Assembly (NCBI GenBank): GCA_013397845.1
Contig: VZTG01006671.1
Location: forward strand, 67,373 to 131,372
Source of the DNA: Melanocharis versteri
Lineage: Eukaryota; Chordata; Aves; Passeriformes; Melanocharitidae
Reading direction: 5' to 3'
DNA length: 64,000 nucleotides
Each line of letters starts with the position of its first letter. The first letter of the stretch is position 1. The translations under genes and the position numbers were made by a program. Below, piece by piece: positions 34,145 through 47,400 of the stretch. The notes beneath the pieces are model-generated. The model saw only the letters and a list, made by a program, of their open reading frames with translations, ran no database searches and was not told the origin of the DNA.

Positions 34145-35522
34145 GCTGGCCTTGGAAGAATTGGCCTTCGTCACCTCAAACAGCACCTCTGCCAGCTCCA
34201 TCCTCCCCCGCTGGTCGTGGCTTTGGACAGCTGGGTCACGACCGGAGTGTGGTTATGGCAGACAGCCCTCAGCTCCACAGGCCCTGACTGGGAATTCCTC
34301 GTCTCTAACTCACTGCTCCACCTCTGCTTTGGTGTTTCTTCAGCCTCACCTGCCCAAAGCTGTGTCTGCAGGAGCCACCACAAGGTCTCAGTGGGGCCAC
34401 GCTGCCCAGGTCAATGACCTGCTCCAAGCACTCGGTGGCAAATGTTTTCTGTTTCTCCCTGCGGAGCTGTAGTTAGGGAATGGCATCATCCAGGTCAAAC
34501 TCCACAGCTTGGCCCAGGAGTTTCATCCACCAGGAACAGCTCTTGCACAGCGTTCACCCTCGTGTAACAGCAAAAAGTAGTAAACAGAGCCAGGACAAAA
34601 TGGGTCCTTGGAAACCGTGAGCCCACCAGCTTCCCCTTCCAGACTCAGTCCTGGGGCAGCATGTCCTGGGTGTTCAGGGGCAGAACCACTCGGAGGGTGC
34701 CTGAAGGAGGGCTGAGAGATCAAAAGCCTTCTTACCTCATGCCAGCTCTCTCCAGTCCAGTCTGGCAGACAGACATCGCCTGGCACTCAGTGACCACCTC
34801 CACACTGCACTTTTCAGCCTCCTCCCTCAGCTCAGAGGGAGTTAAACATCTCTGAGAGCAACTGTGAGCACATAGCAAAGTACTCCACCAGAGGAGGAGA
34901 CAGCACTTCAATGAGGAGTTAAATAATCCTGTTTAAACACAGGGAAATGAGAATGAATCCTTATTTTAAAAATCTTCACAATTCTTCTGTAATGTGAAGC
35001 CCTCATGTGCGCTCCTGTTTGGTGCAAAAGCGAGGAATTAAAGAGCACAGCTTTGATGCTCCGGGTTATCTAGAAGCATTAAAGTCGTTAAACTGTCGAG
35101 CCAGTTCTGCGAGGTGACTCAACATCCTGTATGCCCAGAGGGATCTGTGAGAGTCCCTCAGCAGCTCAGTGCTAGAGCTGGGATCTGGCCCAGGTTTCCT
35201 GGCTGCCACGTGGCAACTCCCTCCCGGAGCAGCCTTCACTGGTTTTGTCAGGCAATTACTTCTCCCTACGTGTTTATCACCACAATTAGACAGGCACTGC
35301 AAACGCTGTTTGGGAGAGGTGCTGTGGCTGTCTCAGAGGCTGGAGGAGCAGGATGGATCCCGGTGGGAAGGGAATTTGCTCATGCCTTGGACACCCAGGC
35401 GCTGCTGTGTGTCCCTGGGGACCTCCAGAGCCACATTGCAAATCCCTTTTTCCATCTCCTGCTTGCCCAGGAATTGTGAGATTTTCACCAGGTGGTTCAG
35501 GACAGGAGGGTTGTCTCCATTT
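34145..35522 (-). pseudogene. TTC22: TTC22 relic (unitary pseudogene candidate)
   Basis: Peptides matching the C-terminal half of human TTC22, as I recall it, occur in the right order on the minus strand. At 35411-35522, behind an acceptor, is 'NPPVLNHLVKISQFLGKQEM' (human [21 protein letters not shown]). Next comes 'MSVCQTGLERAGMR' with a GTAAGA donor (exon edge 34736), then 'SVYYFLLLHEG', 'VNAVQELFLVDE' (human VDAVQELLAVDE) and 'LGQAVEFDLDDAIP*LQLRR' (human ...LPELQLLR). Then follow 'ECLEQVIDLGS', 'ELRAVCHNHTPVVTQL' (human ELQRVWRGHTDEVLGL) and 'RMELAEVLFEVT'. These need at least four frame changes, and there is an in-frame TAA at 34473-34475, so no intact protein can be made. N-terminal TTC22 exons were not found. 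Position and strand match human synteny (PARS2 - TTC22 - DHCR24). Confidence 0.75.
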
Positions 35523-35529
35523 CTGTCGG

Positions 35530-38500
35530 AGCCAGAGAAGTGAAACACATTTCCACCAGTGACTTATTACCTGCTGTGCTGATCAAAGGGACAAAACCAT
35601 CTTGGATTGATTCGCCAGGGCAGTGTTTTAACCAGGAGGCTTTAAGGCTACACAGGAGACGTGGTCTGTGGGGAAAGCTGATCTCTTATTAAATCAGCAG
35701 ACAGGACTGAGTGTGGGGCTCAGCTCAGGGGTTATGTGCCTGAAAGCCTGTCTGGGCTCCTTATTTTTTCCAGCTGTGCTGGGGGAACCTAATAAAGGCA
35801 CGGCTGTCCCTGCAGCCTTTCACCAAACTGCTCACCCGCTGCTCTGCTGGGGCTGATTTATGGCATGGGGGCCAAACGCGTGGCCTGAGTGGGGCGAGCC
35901 CTGCATACGGTGAGACTGAGGGGCTCAGCTCCTGTCCGGGGCCTCCCTCTTTGCCCCGAGGGATTTCCGGGAGGAAAAATGCTGAGGATGGGGAGAAGAT
36001 AAATGAAAGACCAAGCAGGCAATAGCAGCTGCCTTGAATCAGTCCCTGGCACAGCACCAAAGAGATCGAGGGGTCAGTGTGAGAGCAGCCACTGGGGTGG
36101 TGGAAAATGGTTCTTCCTTTTCCAGCAGCATCCCCAGGTAGCACCAGGCCAGGGCTGGGGAAGAGAAGTCAGGGCAGGTGAGAGGCCAAGTCATTCAGTG
36201 GTCAAACCTCTCCCCATCCTGCAGAGGATTTGCAGTTTGGGCTTGGGGTTGGCACAGAGTGGTGGCACATCCCATCCGCCTGTGGATGTGCTCCTATACA
36301 GTTTGTAGGGTCCGTGACCCCACAGTGCTGGCTCACACGCTTGGCTCACTGATCTGATCCCCTCCAGTGACATTACTGTAACTGCTGGACAATGTTTTTA
36401 TGCCCAGTGGTGTGGTGGTTACAGGTCCTGCCTTTGATTTGCCCCTTGGGGAGCTGCTGGGGGATATAAAATTACTGCACAGCCCCTGCACCCTGGGCTG
36501 CTTTCAGACAGCTCCTCCTGAGCAGACAACGCTTTTGTTTTTTCCCTGCCAGGACCCTGCTGTTTTCCAGCCCTGTCTGCACAGGGGAGGGGACATCCCC
36601 TGGGGAATGGAGATGCTGGGTGCCACGGTGATGGTTGCCATGGCAAGGGCTGCCACCATCCCCGTGGTGCTTGGGGACCAGAGCTGCCAGCATGTGACTG
36701 CAGGCACTCCTGGGAGCATGGGCAGCCAGGTGAGAGCTGGATATGCAGGGGGAGCTGGACTCACTGATATAGCTCTCCTCATCTCCCAGACTGTCCGTGC
36801 CTGCTGGGAAGCAGCTGCTTGCACAGGGACTTTTTGTACAGGATGGTCCAGGACACCCAGCTCGAGCTGGGAGCACCCTGGGGTGGAAGCACGGGATGTG
36901 CTGAGCACCCACCACGGAGCACACGCTGCCCGCAGGCAGGTGAGCCTGGCAGGAGCTCAGCAGTGCCCACGTTACCTCTGCCTGCATCCTCAGGCCTTTG
37001 CCCTTTTCAAGGGATGCTTGGACAACCCTTCCCATTAGTTTTGCTCTGTTTCACCTGCAAGCAAGCGGATGCACTTCATGGATGAGGGCAGCTGGGTTTG
37101 AGTCCTTTTAGGTGCCAGGAGCTCCTTGTACGCTCAAGAAAGTCACACTCTGCTGCTTAAAAGCCAGTTTTTCCTCAAGCAGCATCAGCAGCACACTGCA
37201 GAGCCAGTGCAGGTAGGAGCCCTTCCCTTAGTCCCCATTCCTGGAGCTGTATTCATCTTGGCAGCTTCCCCATGGAGAACCAGAACAAAGCCTAAAGGGC
37301 TCAAAGCAGACAGGGAAAGCTTTAGTCTGAAATAGCCCACCTTAGCTAGGGATGAACAGCAGGAATCCACATGGCTTCTCTCCTTTATCCAGCTGAGTGA
37401 GGAACAGGCAGCTTGAGAGAGGTCAAGACACCTTGGTAATTGGTGGGGAACTTTCAGATTACACTTGAGTGGGGAGGTTGTGACACTGCTGCCCTTCACT
37501 GCAGCTGGCAGTAGGTGACTGGTGAGTGTGCTCAAGCCTGCAGAGATAATCGACTCTTTATGGCCTGCTGTGGCCAGAACTGCTCCTGGAGGAGACTGGC
37601 TGGGCTCTCACTGGGTGCTGTGTCCTCTCCTCCCTCCCCTGCAGTGTGGGCTCCCTTTGGTTAAGATGTGCCACTCACTGAGGTGAGTGGCTCTGGTGCT
37701 GGCACCATCAGCCTGGTGCACGGGGCGTTTCCCAAACTGGGAGAACCTCAGGAGGAGCCAGGAGCTGCCAGGAGCCTGAAATTCACATGACAGTGGCTGA
37801 TGGGACCTGAGGAGGCCCAGGAGCAAAGGACAAGAGAGAGAAACTGCTGGAATTGTACCATGCCTTCCCTGGGATAGACAGGGCCAGCAGGAAGCATGAC
37901 AGAGAGGATTCCCTGTCCTCTCTCTGCCTGGCTGAACACAGAGACTTAAAGGAAGGGGGCAATGACACTGCAATTGAGCAGTAATTAACTATTTTCAGCT
38001 GGCACTTCGGAGAAGTTACACACTCAGAAGAGGACACCAGATCCTGCACATCCTCCCAAGCAAGGTGTGGTGGCACACACAGCTCACACAGGGTTAAACA
38101 GATCTGTTCAAACTCTGCTGCTACTTACAGGAGTTGCACATACCTGTTAGGGGTGGTGTTACCACACCTGACTTGCCCCAGGTCCACCACAGCTCCACAG
38201 AGAACTGGGTCTGAGAAAGTGCTACCATAGCAAAGCAGAGCAGGGAGTGAAAACCTGGAGGCAACGGAGAAAGTGAGATGAGCAGAAAGGGTCAGTAGCA
38301 ACAAGGGCTGGCCATAAAAATGCACTGGGAGCACGCTGGCTCTCCTAGAGTTAAGTTTTATCAGGTCTTGTACAAGTGTTTAGACCAGACAGGAATAATT
38401 AAATCTAGGTGTAATTACACGTTAGTTGTGGCTGATTAAGGATGCTAATTAATCTGCAATTATCATTTGGTGTGGGGAGATAATGGAACACAGGTAAAAC

Positions 38501-39370
38501 TGCAGCGATTTAAGGAAATCCTGACTATTGTTCCGAAGGAGGAGGTCTCTGAAGGGAAATGCCTGAGCGGTGATGTGGGTGAGGGAGGGTACAGAAATGC
38601 TGCTGGGGCAACAAAGGAGGGTTGTGAAATGCAGCCTAAGCCAAGGCCAGCACCGAGTGTGATTGAGCAACGCAGGGCTTTGGCACCTGAACTGCAGCTT
38701 CAGCAGGGCTGAGGCACTTGGCAGCCTGGCTCCCAGGAGAGAGCCTGGGAGCTTCTCCCTGGGAAAAGAGCAGTGTGCACCCTGGGAGAACATGTACCAG
38801 CTGTGATCAGGGAGGGGCAGGAACACGAAGGTGGGTGTGAAACTCCTCAGGCTGAAGAGTGTATTGAGTCTTCACTCTCACTTTTGGCTGCTCATTCAAG
38901 GCAGGGATTAGATTTATGAGCATGAAATGAGGAGAATGAAGTAACTACCCATTGTCAATGGGTAGCACCTAAATCCAAAATGGGTTTTTTTCCTCCTTGG
39001 ACAAAATGTCACAGGGAAAGAATGAGGGAATGAGGGGGGTGTGTGTGTGTGTGTGAAAAATCGGGACAATTGGCATCATGAGGCTATGTGGAGCTAGCGG
39101 GGCATAACTGAAGGGTTAAAGGCTCAGCTATGAGGTGTTTCTTTTATTGCAGGTGTGTCTTGGGGCGAAGATAAGTGAAGGCTTGAAGATTTCAAAGACA
39201 TTCCTACAAAGATCACCTCCCACCACCTCCCCTCACAATGCCTTGGGTCTCTTACCCAGACTTCTGTCAGTAATCGCTGGCCATGTGGAACGACACAAGA
39301 AGCATGAGAGAAATGATAAACAGCTGTTGAAAAGCAAGCAATCACTCATTAAAAGACACCCCTTGGAACA
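35530..39370. other. Intergenic, no gene recognised
   Basis: Between the TTC22 relic and the DHCR24 3' end. Human LEXM/CIMAP2 would lie in this interval; no such product is recognisable. Open frames up to 212 codons (e.g. 36400-37038) show no homology and no exon-like edges. A (GT)n run is at 39039-39055. Confidence 0.6.
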
Positions 39371-39386
39371 GTACGCCGGCCAGAGC

Positions 39387-39392
39387 TTTATT
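39387..39392 (-). terminator. Candidate DHCR24 poly(A) signal
   Basis: AATAAA on the minus strand about 2.0 kb after the DHCR24 stop codon, giving a long 3'UTR as known for this gene. The sequence between is AT-rich and without other genes. Confidence 0.55.
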
Positions 39393-41414
39393 TTCAACAG
39401 CCCATACAACCAAAAACCAAGAGCAACAGCAATTATGTGTGTGTATGTGTGTGACTGATACAGTGCAGTACCCAATCACGGCATACAAAGTTTGCCAATA
39501 AATTAAGGAGTGAAAAAACAAACACAGTGCATACCTAAAGATCATCAGTACATAAGTGAAACACAGCCTAAGTAGAAGTATTTGCATATCCTCTAGCTGT
39601 TTGAACATTGCCCTTTCAAACCTAACCAAACCATTTTTGCTCTGTGCAGACTATCATACAAGCACTAGGCTAAATCATAGCTTCACCCCAAGGGACAATT
39701 CCCTCGTAGGGGCAGGAAGGCAGGTCACACCCTGAGAATCAACACTTGCCTTCCTGCGTACCCCTGGTGCAGCCAGGAGGCATGGCAGGCACTCCTGGAT
39801 CACTGACACAGCTCCACGGCCCGGGCAGCACTGAGGACACTCTGCACTGGCTGTGTCTCCCCATGGAATGCTGCCCCCACACAGGATTTGAGGGGATACC
39901 TTACTTGCACACCGTGTGCATCACTGAGTTACAGCCCAAGCTTATTCCTGCTACTGCTTTATCATTGGTTTCATCTGGACCTTAAACATCCATCTATCAA
40001 TAAATAAAATCATTGGTTTAGCACGCATAATAAAATTACACCTCCCACTGGTAACTGTTTGAGAAGTTCTCCGTGTCACCCCCTACACAAGCCTCAAGAA
40101 AATGACCTTCTTTTCCCTCAGGCTCAGTAAGGTTTCAAGTAACAATTTTCAGTACTGCTTGGACAAGACACAGGCTTGGTTTGGAACCCTGATTCTGGCT
40201 ACAGGGTCAAAACATTTCCACACTTCTACACTCAATTGTACCAAGTCCATGACTGTGCCATTTTCACCTGCGAGCAGCAGAAGAGGGAACTAACAGTACT
40301 TGCTGTTACTTCCTCTCCAGGTGACTGAAACAGTCCTTTTACAAAGCCTATCAACCTAACCCAGCTAAAATGAAAAGCAAAAATGTCACTCGAGTCAGAA
40401 CCGAAGCCTGTGTGTACCAAGATTCACATCAAGAGTTCTTATCCACAGCCACTTGCTCTAACAAACCTCCTATAAACGCAGCCTTGACTTCCTTCTACAG
40501 GCCAGGACAGAACAGTCTGAGATAAGCCATATCTTCCTCCAACTGAGTACTTATAAGGCACTAAAATTAAGCCACAACCGAAAAACACAAGCCCAAAAGA
40601 AACCCAAATAAACTGACCCACAAAGAAATTAAAATTTGGCTATATGAAATAGCAGCAATTTCTTTTTTTCAGTGGTCTGCAAAGCCAGAACATTGATGCT
40701 TTGGGGAAAAAAAACCAATGCACTGTCGGCCAACTACAAAACACCTAAAAACCTACATCCATTCGCACTTTGTAACCAAAATCAGTACAAATCTGATAGG
40801 CACAAGTAAAAAGCATCTTCTTCGCACCTCAATAGGCTCAGTTTTCCAGCAGAAGCCAAGGCTGGGGAGCTCAGCTGCCGTGCAGGACAACGTGAGCAGC
40901 CCAGCACCACCACGCAGCCGGAGGATGATGGAGTGGGGATGAGCCACTGCAGAGCTGCTCTACAGGATACTGACTGGAGGCAAATGTTTTTAACAACATG
41001 ATTAATTAGACAATGTGTTCAGCTTTGGCACCTATTTCTGAGCCCTCCCTCCCGTTTTCAGAAGTCATGTTAAATATAGCTGTGGCACACAGCTGCTGTA
41101 ACTGCAGTGTCTGCATCCACTCCCATTATTTTTCTTCTGCTTGGAAATAGGTGAACTCACCTATGTCACTACATTAGATACAAAGGCTAGCACTTCAGAT
41201 TTCTTAAAAACAATCACTCTGAGTTTCGAAAACTGTTTTTAAAACATATGAAGAAATACTAAACATAAACGTGTAAAGCAGGAATTTGAACCTTTAAACA
41301 TCAATAAGGATGAGCTTATTTGGAGAGCAATAAAGCTTTTTTTTTTTAAAGGATATACTGACTAGCTATAGGTAAATTCCTCTTTCCCTGATTGCTTGGT
41401 GAGCTCAGCCAGGC

Positions 41415-44400
41415 TCAGTGCCTTGCAGCTTTGCAGATTTTGTCATACACTTCTGGAAAGGCATCCTTGCAATTCATCTGCTCCCTCAGCTTGTGGTACA
41501 ACGAGCCATCAAACATATCCCAGAATTCCTCACGGGTCATGTAACAATCTGCATACAGCATCTGGAAACTGGAGGGAAGGGAAAAAGAAGAGACAGAGAT
41601 TCAGTATTAATTGACCCACAAGATTTGATATAGAATATTAAAAAAAAAATTCAGTGCAAGCTATGAATAGCAAATACTTAACAAAACAAAAACATCGACA
41701 ATGCTTTTTACAAACAAGCAAATACAATTGCTCACATGGATTATGCTGGGACACTCAGCCAATTATAGTTTGTGGATTTAGTATTTTTTTCTGCCTGTTT
41801 TCTTAGGATGCATGGAGGTACAGTCACAGACTCTCATATTTGCCTGCATTACAATATCTATTCAAGACAGATGTAACAATACATCCTTTGACTTTTCATT
41901 TCTTTGGACATTGAGAATAGAACTAGGAAGGCAAGACACCACCAAATGAGACCAGGCCAAGAAGACAAATTCACAGAGTAAACAAAGCATGGTGTAACAA
42001 AGGTCCATTTACAAATTAAATCCTTTAGCTGTGGACTCCTCCTCACTTCCATAGTGTGCTCTCTAAACTGCAGCTACCATCAGAGTACAGCAGCAAAACT
42101 CAACATAAAAGCTCTATTGTTTCATGTGATTACGAAACTGGAAGATTAAGCATTTACCCATTGTTCATTTCCCAGTAACAGGTAGAAAACAGACCAAACT
42201 TTGTCAGTAAAGAGCTTTAAATTAAAAGCTTAATTTCAAGTTAATGAAAAAAAAAAGCTTAAAATTAACTTTGGCTTGCTTTGTTCTCTGGCAAATCACT
42301 TCTTGCAGCTCAAAGTCATTTGCAGTCCCCAAATCATCTCGAAGCAGCCTTGCCATTATTGCTCAGCCACATGGGACGTGATCACCGCTAGACTGGGAAG
42401 TAGGTCAAAACAGAAATGGGGATAAATTATACTGATGGTGTAAAAATACCGTGTAGTTGCTTTTTGTTCCTGAGAAACCAGCCTGTGGCTGCCTCTCCGC
42501 TGACACTGCTCCAGCAAATTAGGCTGGCTCGAGTCCGTGACAGATGGTGGGCACACGCCTCACGCCCACCGTGGTCCTGTGCAGTAAGAACCCAGGCAGG
42601 GAAAAGGAAGCTCTGGAGCTCAAGTTTTGAGGGAGGAAAGAATGCCACCAGCACACAGGGGCTGCCTGCAGGGACAGCCAAGGCTGGCCCCCTGGGCAAG
42701 GACATCCCGGCGCAAGGACGCCGCGGGATGCTGCAAGGGCTGCAGGGAGAACAGTCCCAAGGGCAGGCAGGGAAGCTGTCCAAACTTTTGGGATTCCTGA
42801 ATGATGTAGTTCAAGGATGTATTTTGTAGCAGCAGACTCCCAGAGCAGCCTGGAGCTGAAATGTGACTTGAAGTCTCCCAGCTCTTAACTACACTGCAAG
42901 AACTTCAGCCAGTGCGTCCTTTTGTTGGGTTGGTTTTGCAATCAAATAATAAAGTGAAATCATATTTAAAACTCGCCGAAATTAGAAATTTAAATTAGTT
43001 TCCAATTATTGTGGTTGTTAAATTATTGCAATATTAAATATTAAAGTTCTGTAGGATTAAATAACTGTGATTAAACCACATGGGTGTGAATTGTATGAGA
43101 TTATTACTATTCTGAGGAGTGGGGTCCTTACCCGTGCACACTTCTTACAAACTTTTCCATTTGCCTCATTGAAGCCCTGGCTTCAAATTGTTTGCTTTTG
43201 GGCTCTCCATAAGCTCCTATATCCACGTAGAGCTCGGCTTCATTTCCTTTGGGATGGACCATACCAGGATTGTTGGGCAGTATGAAAGGACATAACCAAA
43301 TAGGGTACACCTGCAGGGGCAGGAAAACACTTTATCACTTATTTTTTAACACAATCATCCTTTAAGCTCTTTAATAAATGTGACAAAATGAGGAGTTAAG
43401 AGAACTTCTTCCCAATCTGGGACCGAAACCCTTGCTTTCAGCTCTTCCTTCCCAGCTGTCCTGGTGTTGTTTTTAGCTGGACTTTCTAATGACCATAACG
43501 CAAATAGATTGAAAATGTCCTTCTGGAATTACATCTCCTCCCCTTAAACACATGAAATCAAAAGGAAAAAAAAAACCAAACCCACAAACAAACCACCCCT
43601 GATCTCAAAGCAACAACTGAATAAACATTCTGAGCAAAAAGAGAAGGAAGTGTTTTCTTTTCCAGGTCAGTCCACAACTGAAACTGTCAAAATTGAAACT
43701 CTACACTAACTAAAATAAATTCAGAAATAAAAGCAAGAAAGGGAAATGAATCACCAGAGTTGGTGTTCAGTGAGACCACCAATCATTTTAGGTGAAAATC
43801 AGTTCAAATTTTAGTAAGGGATAAAATCTTTTAGAAGTGTTGGCTTCCACTAAAGCTTGAATCTTTTATTTAATCCTTCTCTTTTTCTGAAAGCTGTGTT
43901 TATTTCTGCTGCAGCCTTGCCTCATGGACTCACAAAGCACAGCACTCCCCTGGAAACAATCATGACCTTTTGCACAAGCAGGATATTATGTCTCAAGATC
44001 AACAGTCACAGTCCTTATCACAAACAACCCGAGATTTGCTGCGCTCTGAGGAGATCTGTTCTTACATTAAGGTCAACGTGGAAGGTCTGGATTGATTTTT
44101 CAAGGCTCTTCACTGGCACCAGCATGTCCTGCACAACGTGGTGCTGCTCGTACAGCTTCCGAATGGCTTCTCCTTGGGTGAGCTTTAACAGAGAGATTTT
44201 TGGGGGAACCATCCAGCCGAACAGGTAACGGAACACGGGGTTGTTGCCAAAAGGAATGATATCCTTCAAAGAGGAAAGAAAAAAGAGTTTGGCTGAAGAA
44301 TGTGTAAGTGGACCAAAAGAACCCTTCAGAGTCCTCAGGGCAATATTAAGCCAGATTTTCAATAAATTTAATTACTGATATTTTTGCTGAAGTACTAAAA

Positions 44401-47400
44401 TACAAATTAGCAAATCAGGGGGGCCTGGACTGCACTTGGCTCCAGAGCCTTGCCCCAAGCCTCCTCTGGTTACCACTGATTTTCAGTTGTATGCATCACA
44501 ACACACCCAGCCCCAAATAATTTCAGAGAATAAAGCTCAGAGAGCAACAGGCTATTATCTTGCAACAGCCAAGGGAGGAGTGCACAAGGAGCCAACCTTA
44601 CAGAAGTTTTGCCAGAATAACCACATAAAATTTCTCAAAAGCATTTTAAAGCGGTAAAATTTTAATTACCACCTGCACAGCCAACTCCTGTTTACCTTCT
44701 GCAGGAGCTGAAAGGACCTGGTACCTCACTCCAGAGATTCAAAATGTAGTAACAGGAATATTTCAGAATGTCAAATAGAGTTTTGTGTAAGTACACATAA
44801 CAGTAAACACATTTGTGAAATTCTGGGTAATGACCTGACTACATAACTACTTTAGGTGGGGCAGTTTTTCAGTCAGATTTTCACATTCATGTTTTTTCCA
44901 CCATCTGAATTTGAAAATCACTCAGTAGGTACAAAAATTTAATGCTGAAATACGTACTTAAGGTCTAAATTCGGAAAAGCACTAAACCAAAAGTTAGGAG
45001 TTTCTGATACAAGGCCTTATATGTGACAAAATATCTTTGGATTTGCTGTACCCAAATGCAGGACTTGTAAACTTGCCATAAACTTTGCTGGCTTTTTCTG
45101 CCATGAAAGACAGAAGTTGCTGTCAGGGGGAAGAAGGTACATTCTTCCTACACTGTGAAAGGGCAGAGCACCTTCCTGCAATTATATTTGAATTTTGGAA
45201 CTGGTCTTACTTGTAGCTCCCAGAAGATACTGCGAGTATGTCTGTGGTAATAATGTCTGGAAGGAATGTACTCTACTCCAGTCTTGTCAGCTTTCAAGTA
45301 CTTCTCCACATGCTTGAAGAACCACGGCTTGTAGTAGTTGCCAATTCTGTTTATCTACAAGAAAACATGCATTCATTAGATAACAGTTACACCTTGCTAG
45401 ACAACAGAGGATGTCCCCAAATTCCTTTCCTGGGAGGAATCTGTGTTAAACCGTCTGGATGAGACTGTCACAAGACATCTAGGGAGCCTTCACTCCTCCA
45501 CCTGCAAGGATCCTTCTTACCTTTCTTGCCATTCAGGTTTAAGTAAGGCTTGCCACTGACAAGCTATTTAAGAGCCCAGAAATGTGACAGAACTGAATTC
45601 CCAAAATGCCAATCTCTAAACCCACCACTAATCCAAAACCTCACATGGCAGAGGAGAAACGTCCAGCTGGAGGGCTGCATGAACACTTAGCATGACCCTC
45701 CTGTGCATGTCCCTGATGTGTTTTTATTAACAGAATTAAAAGCTTGCTGGGAAGAGAGTTACTCTGAATAACTGCAGTTCAAAGCAGCACTGTTCAGTCT
45801 ACGAGAAAAGATCCTTCTCTTCCTCCTCAGGTACTGCAGTGAAGAGGCTGTAGGCTGAATTAATTGCCAGAACAATGAAATCAGTGGGTCATTTCTCATC
45901 AATTGAAGAGATTTTGAGAACTGACTCTGTCATAGTAGCAAAGGGCTGTCATTTAAAATATTCTGATGGACAGATCTAACTTTTAATCCTATCTTAAGAG
46001 ACTGTTCCAATTTTATAATGGTTTTATCCTAGCATCTAGTACAGCTTCAGTTAGACCTTGGGAGTACTTTTTGCACTGTGAGTAACTTCCCCTTAGTTAC
46101 CTTGCTTTGCTCAGCTTCATCAGTCAAGACTCCTGTCATGATGACTGCTTCATCCAAGGAATACATAAGTCCTTCCACAAAACTATTCTCCTTTTTCTTA
46201 GACTCTTCAGTGAACTTCTCACAAATCTTCTGCAGTCCTCTCACTGGCTTGTAATGTATTTTGACATATTTCTTGGCAGGAATCATTTTTATTTCTGCTG
46301 CAACCAGGAAACCCAGAGTACCACAAGACCAAGGCACTGCATAAAATAGGTCTGAGTTTTCAGTCTGCAAAAAGTATGTCATACTGAATCATATATCCAC
46401 ACCAATAACTGTCAATGACATTGTAAATGATAGCAAAGTAACATTTTGTCTTACTGGTGAACATCTCACAAGGCTTCCATCAGCAAGAACAAGTTCATAG
46501 GCCACACAGGTGTGCTGAAAAAGTCCATAGATATGGGATGAAGACTCAATGCCAGTTCCCATGATCAGGCCACCTTATCAAGAGAGCACACAACAAAGCA
46601 AATGAAACACACTCCACAATGTGGGTGATTTATGAGAGCCAACCCCCACTTTATAACCTCTTTTAAGACTATTTAAAAAGAAAAAAAAAAAGGAAGTGCT
46701 TATAACATAATTACCAGAAAGAACATAAGGTTCAACAAAGTATTTCTAGAACCTTTAAAACAATACAGTGTTTTACTGCATAAAAAACCCTAATGAAAGT
46801 GCAGCAAAATCAGTGAGTTTCTTGTCATCAACGACACTCACCTACTGTGAGATCATCAAGCTCTGGCACCACAGGAATAGTCCAGCCCATGGGATTCAGG
46901 TGTGCAGTCAGCTGGCCCATGGACACCAAAGGTTCCACACGAACAACCTAAAAAGCAAGAAAAACCCACCCCCAAGTTCCCAACAAACATAAATTAAGAG
47001 TTCAGCATTAATGATGACAAAATCTGGCTAACCGGATACACTTCCATCTGTTATCAGAACTCAGAGACTCACTTTCCTAAGAGAGCTACTAAAAATAGTG
47101 GGAACTGTTTAGTGATTCCTCCTCTGCCTCAACATCTTGTTGCTCAGTGCCCAAACCCATAAATCAATCTGGTCTTTTAGACTTCAGCACATAAAAGCCA
47201 AGCAATTCCATATGCTGGGTTTTTCAGACAGAACGATCCAAGCACACATTGCAAACCCTTGAAATTTGATGGGTCTGCTACAAAATTTTGTTCTTTGTGG
47301 AACCTAATCCCTTCAGCTCTGAGTATCATAAAGAAAACTATAAAATCCATTACAGTGAATGCTTTGTGGTGGAATTTGTTACCTGTCTTTCACTGTCCAC

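Noticed and set aside
35066..35302. 'LWAYRMLSHLAELARQF' minus-strand peptide beside the TTC22 relic
   Set aside because: It looks protein-like, but I could not align it to the TTC22 segment expected there, so it was not counted as evidence.
36400..37038. 212-codon plus-strand open frame
   Set aside because: No recognisable homology, no splice-like edges and equally long frames on the other strand; compatible with chance in GC-rich DNA.
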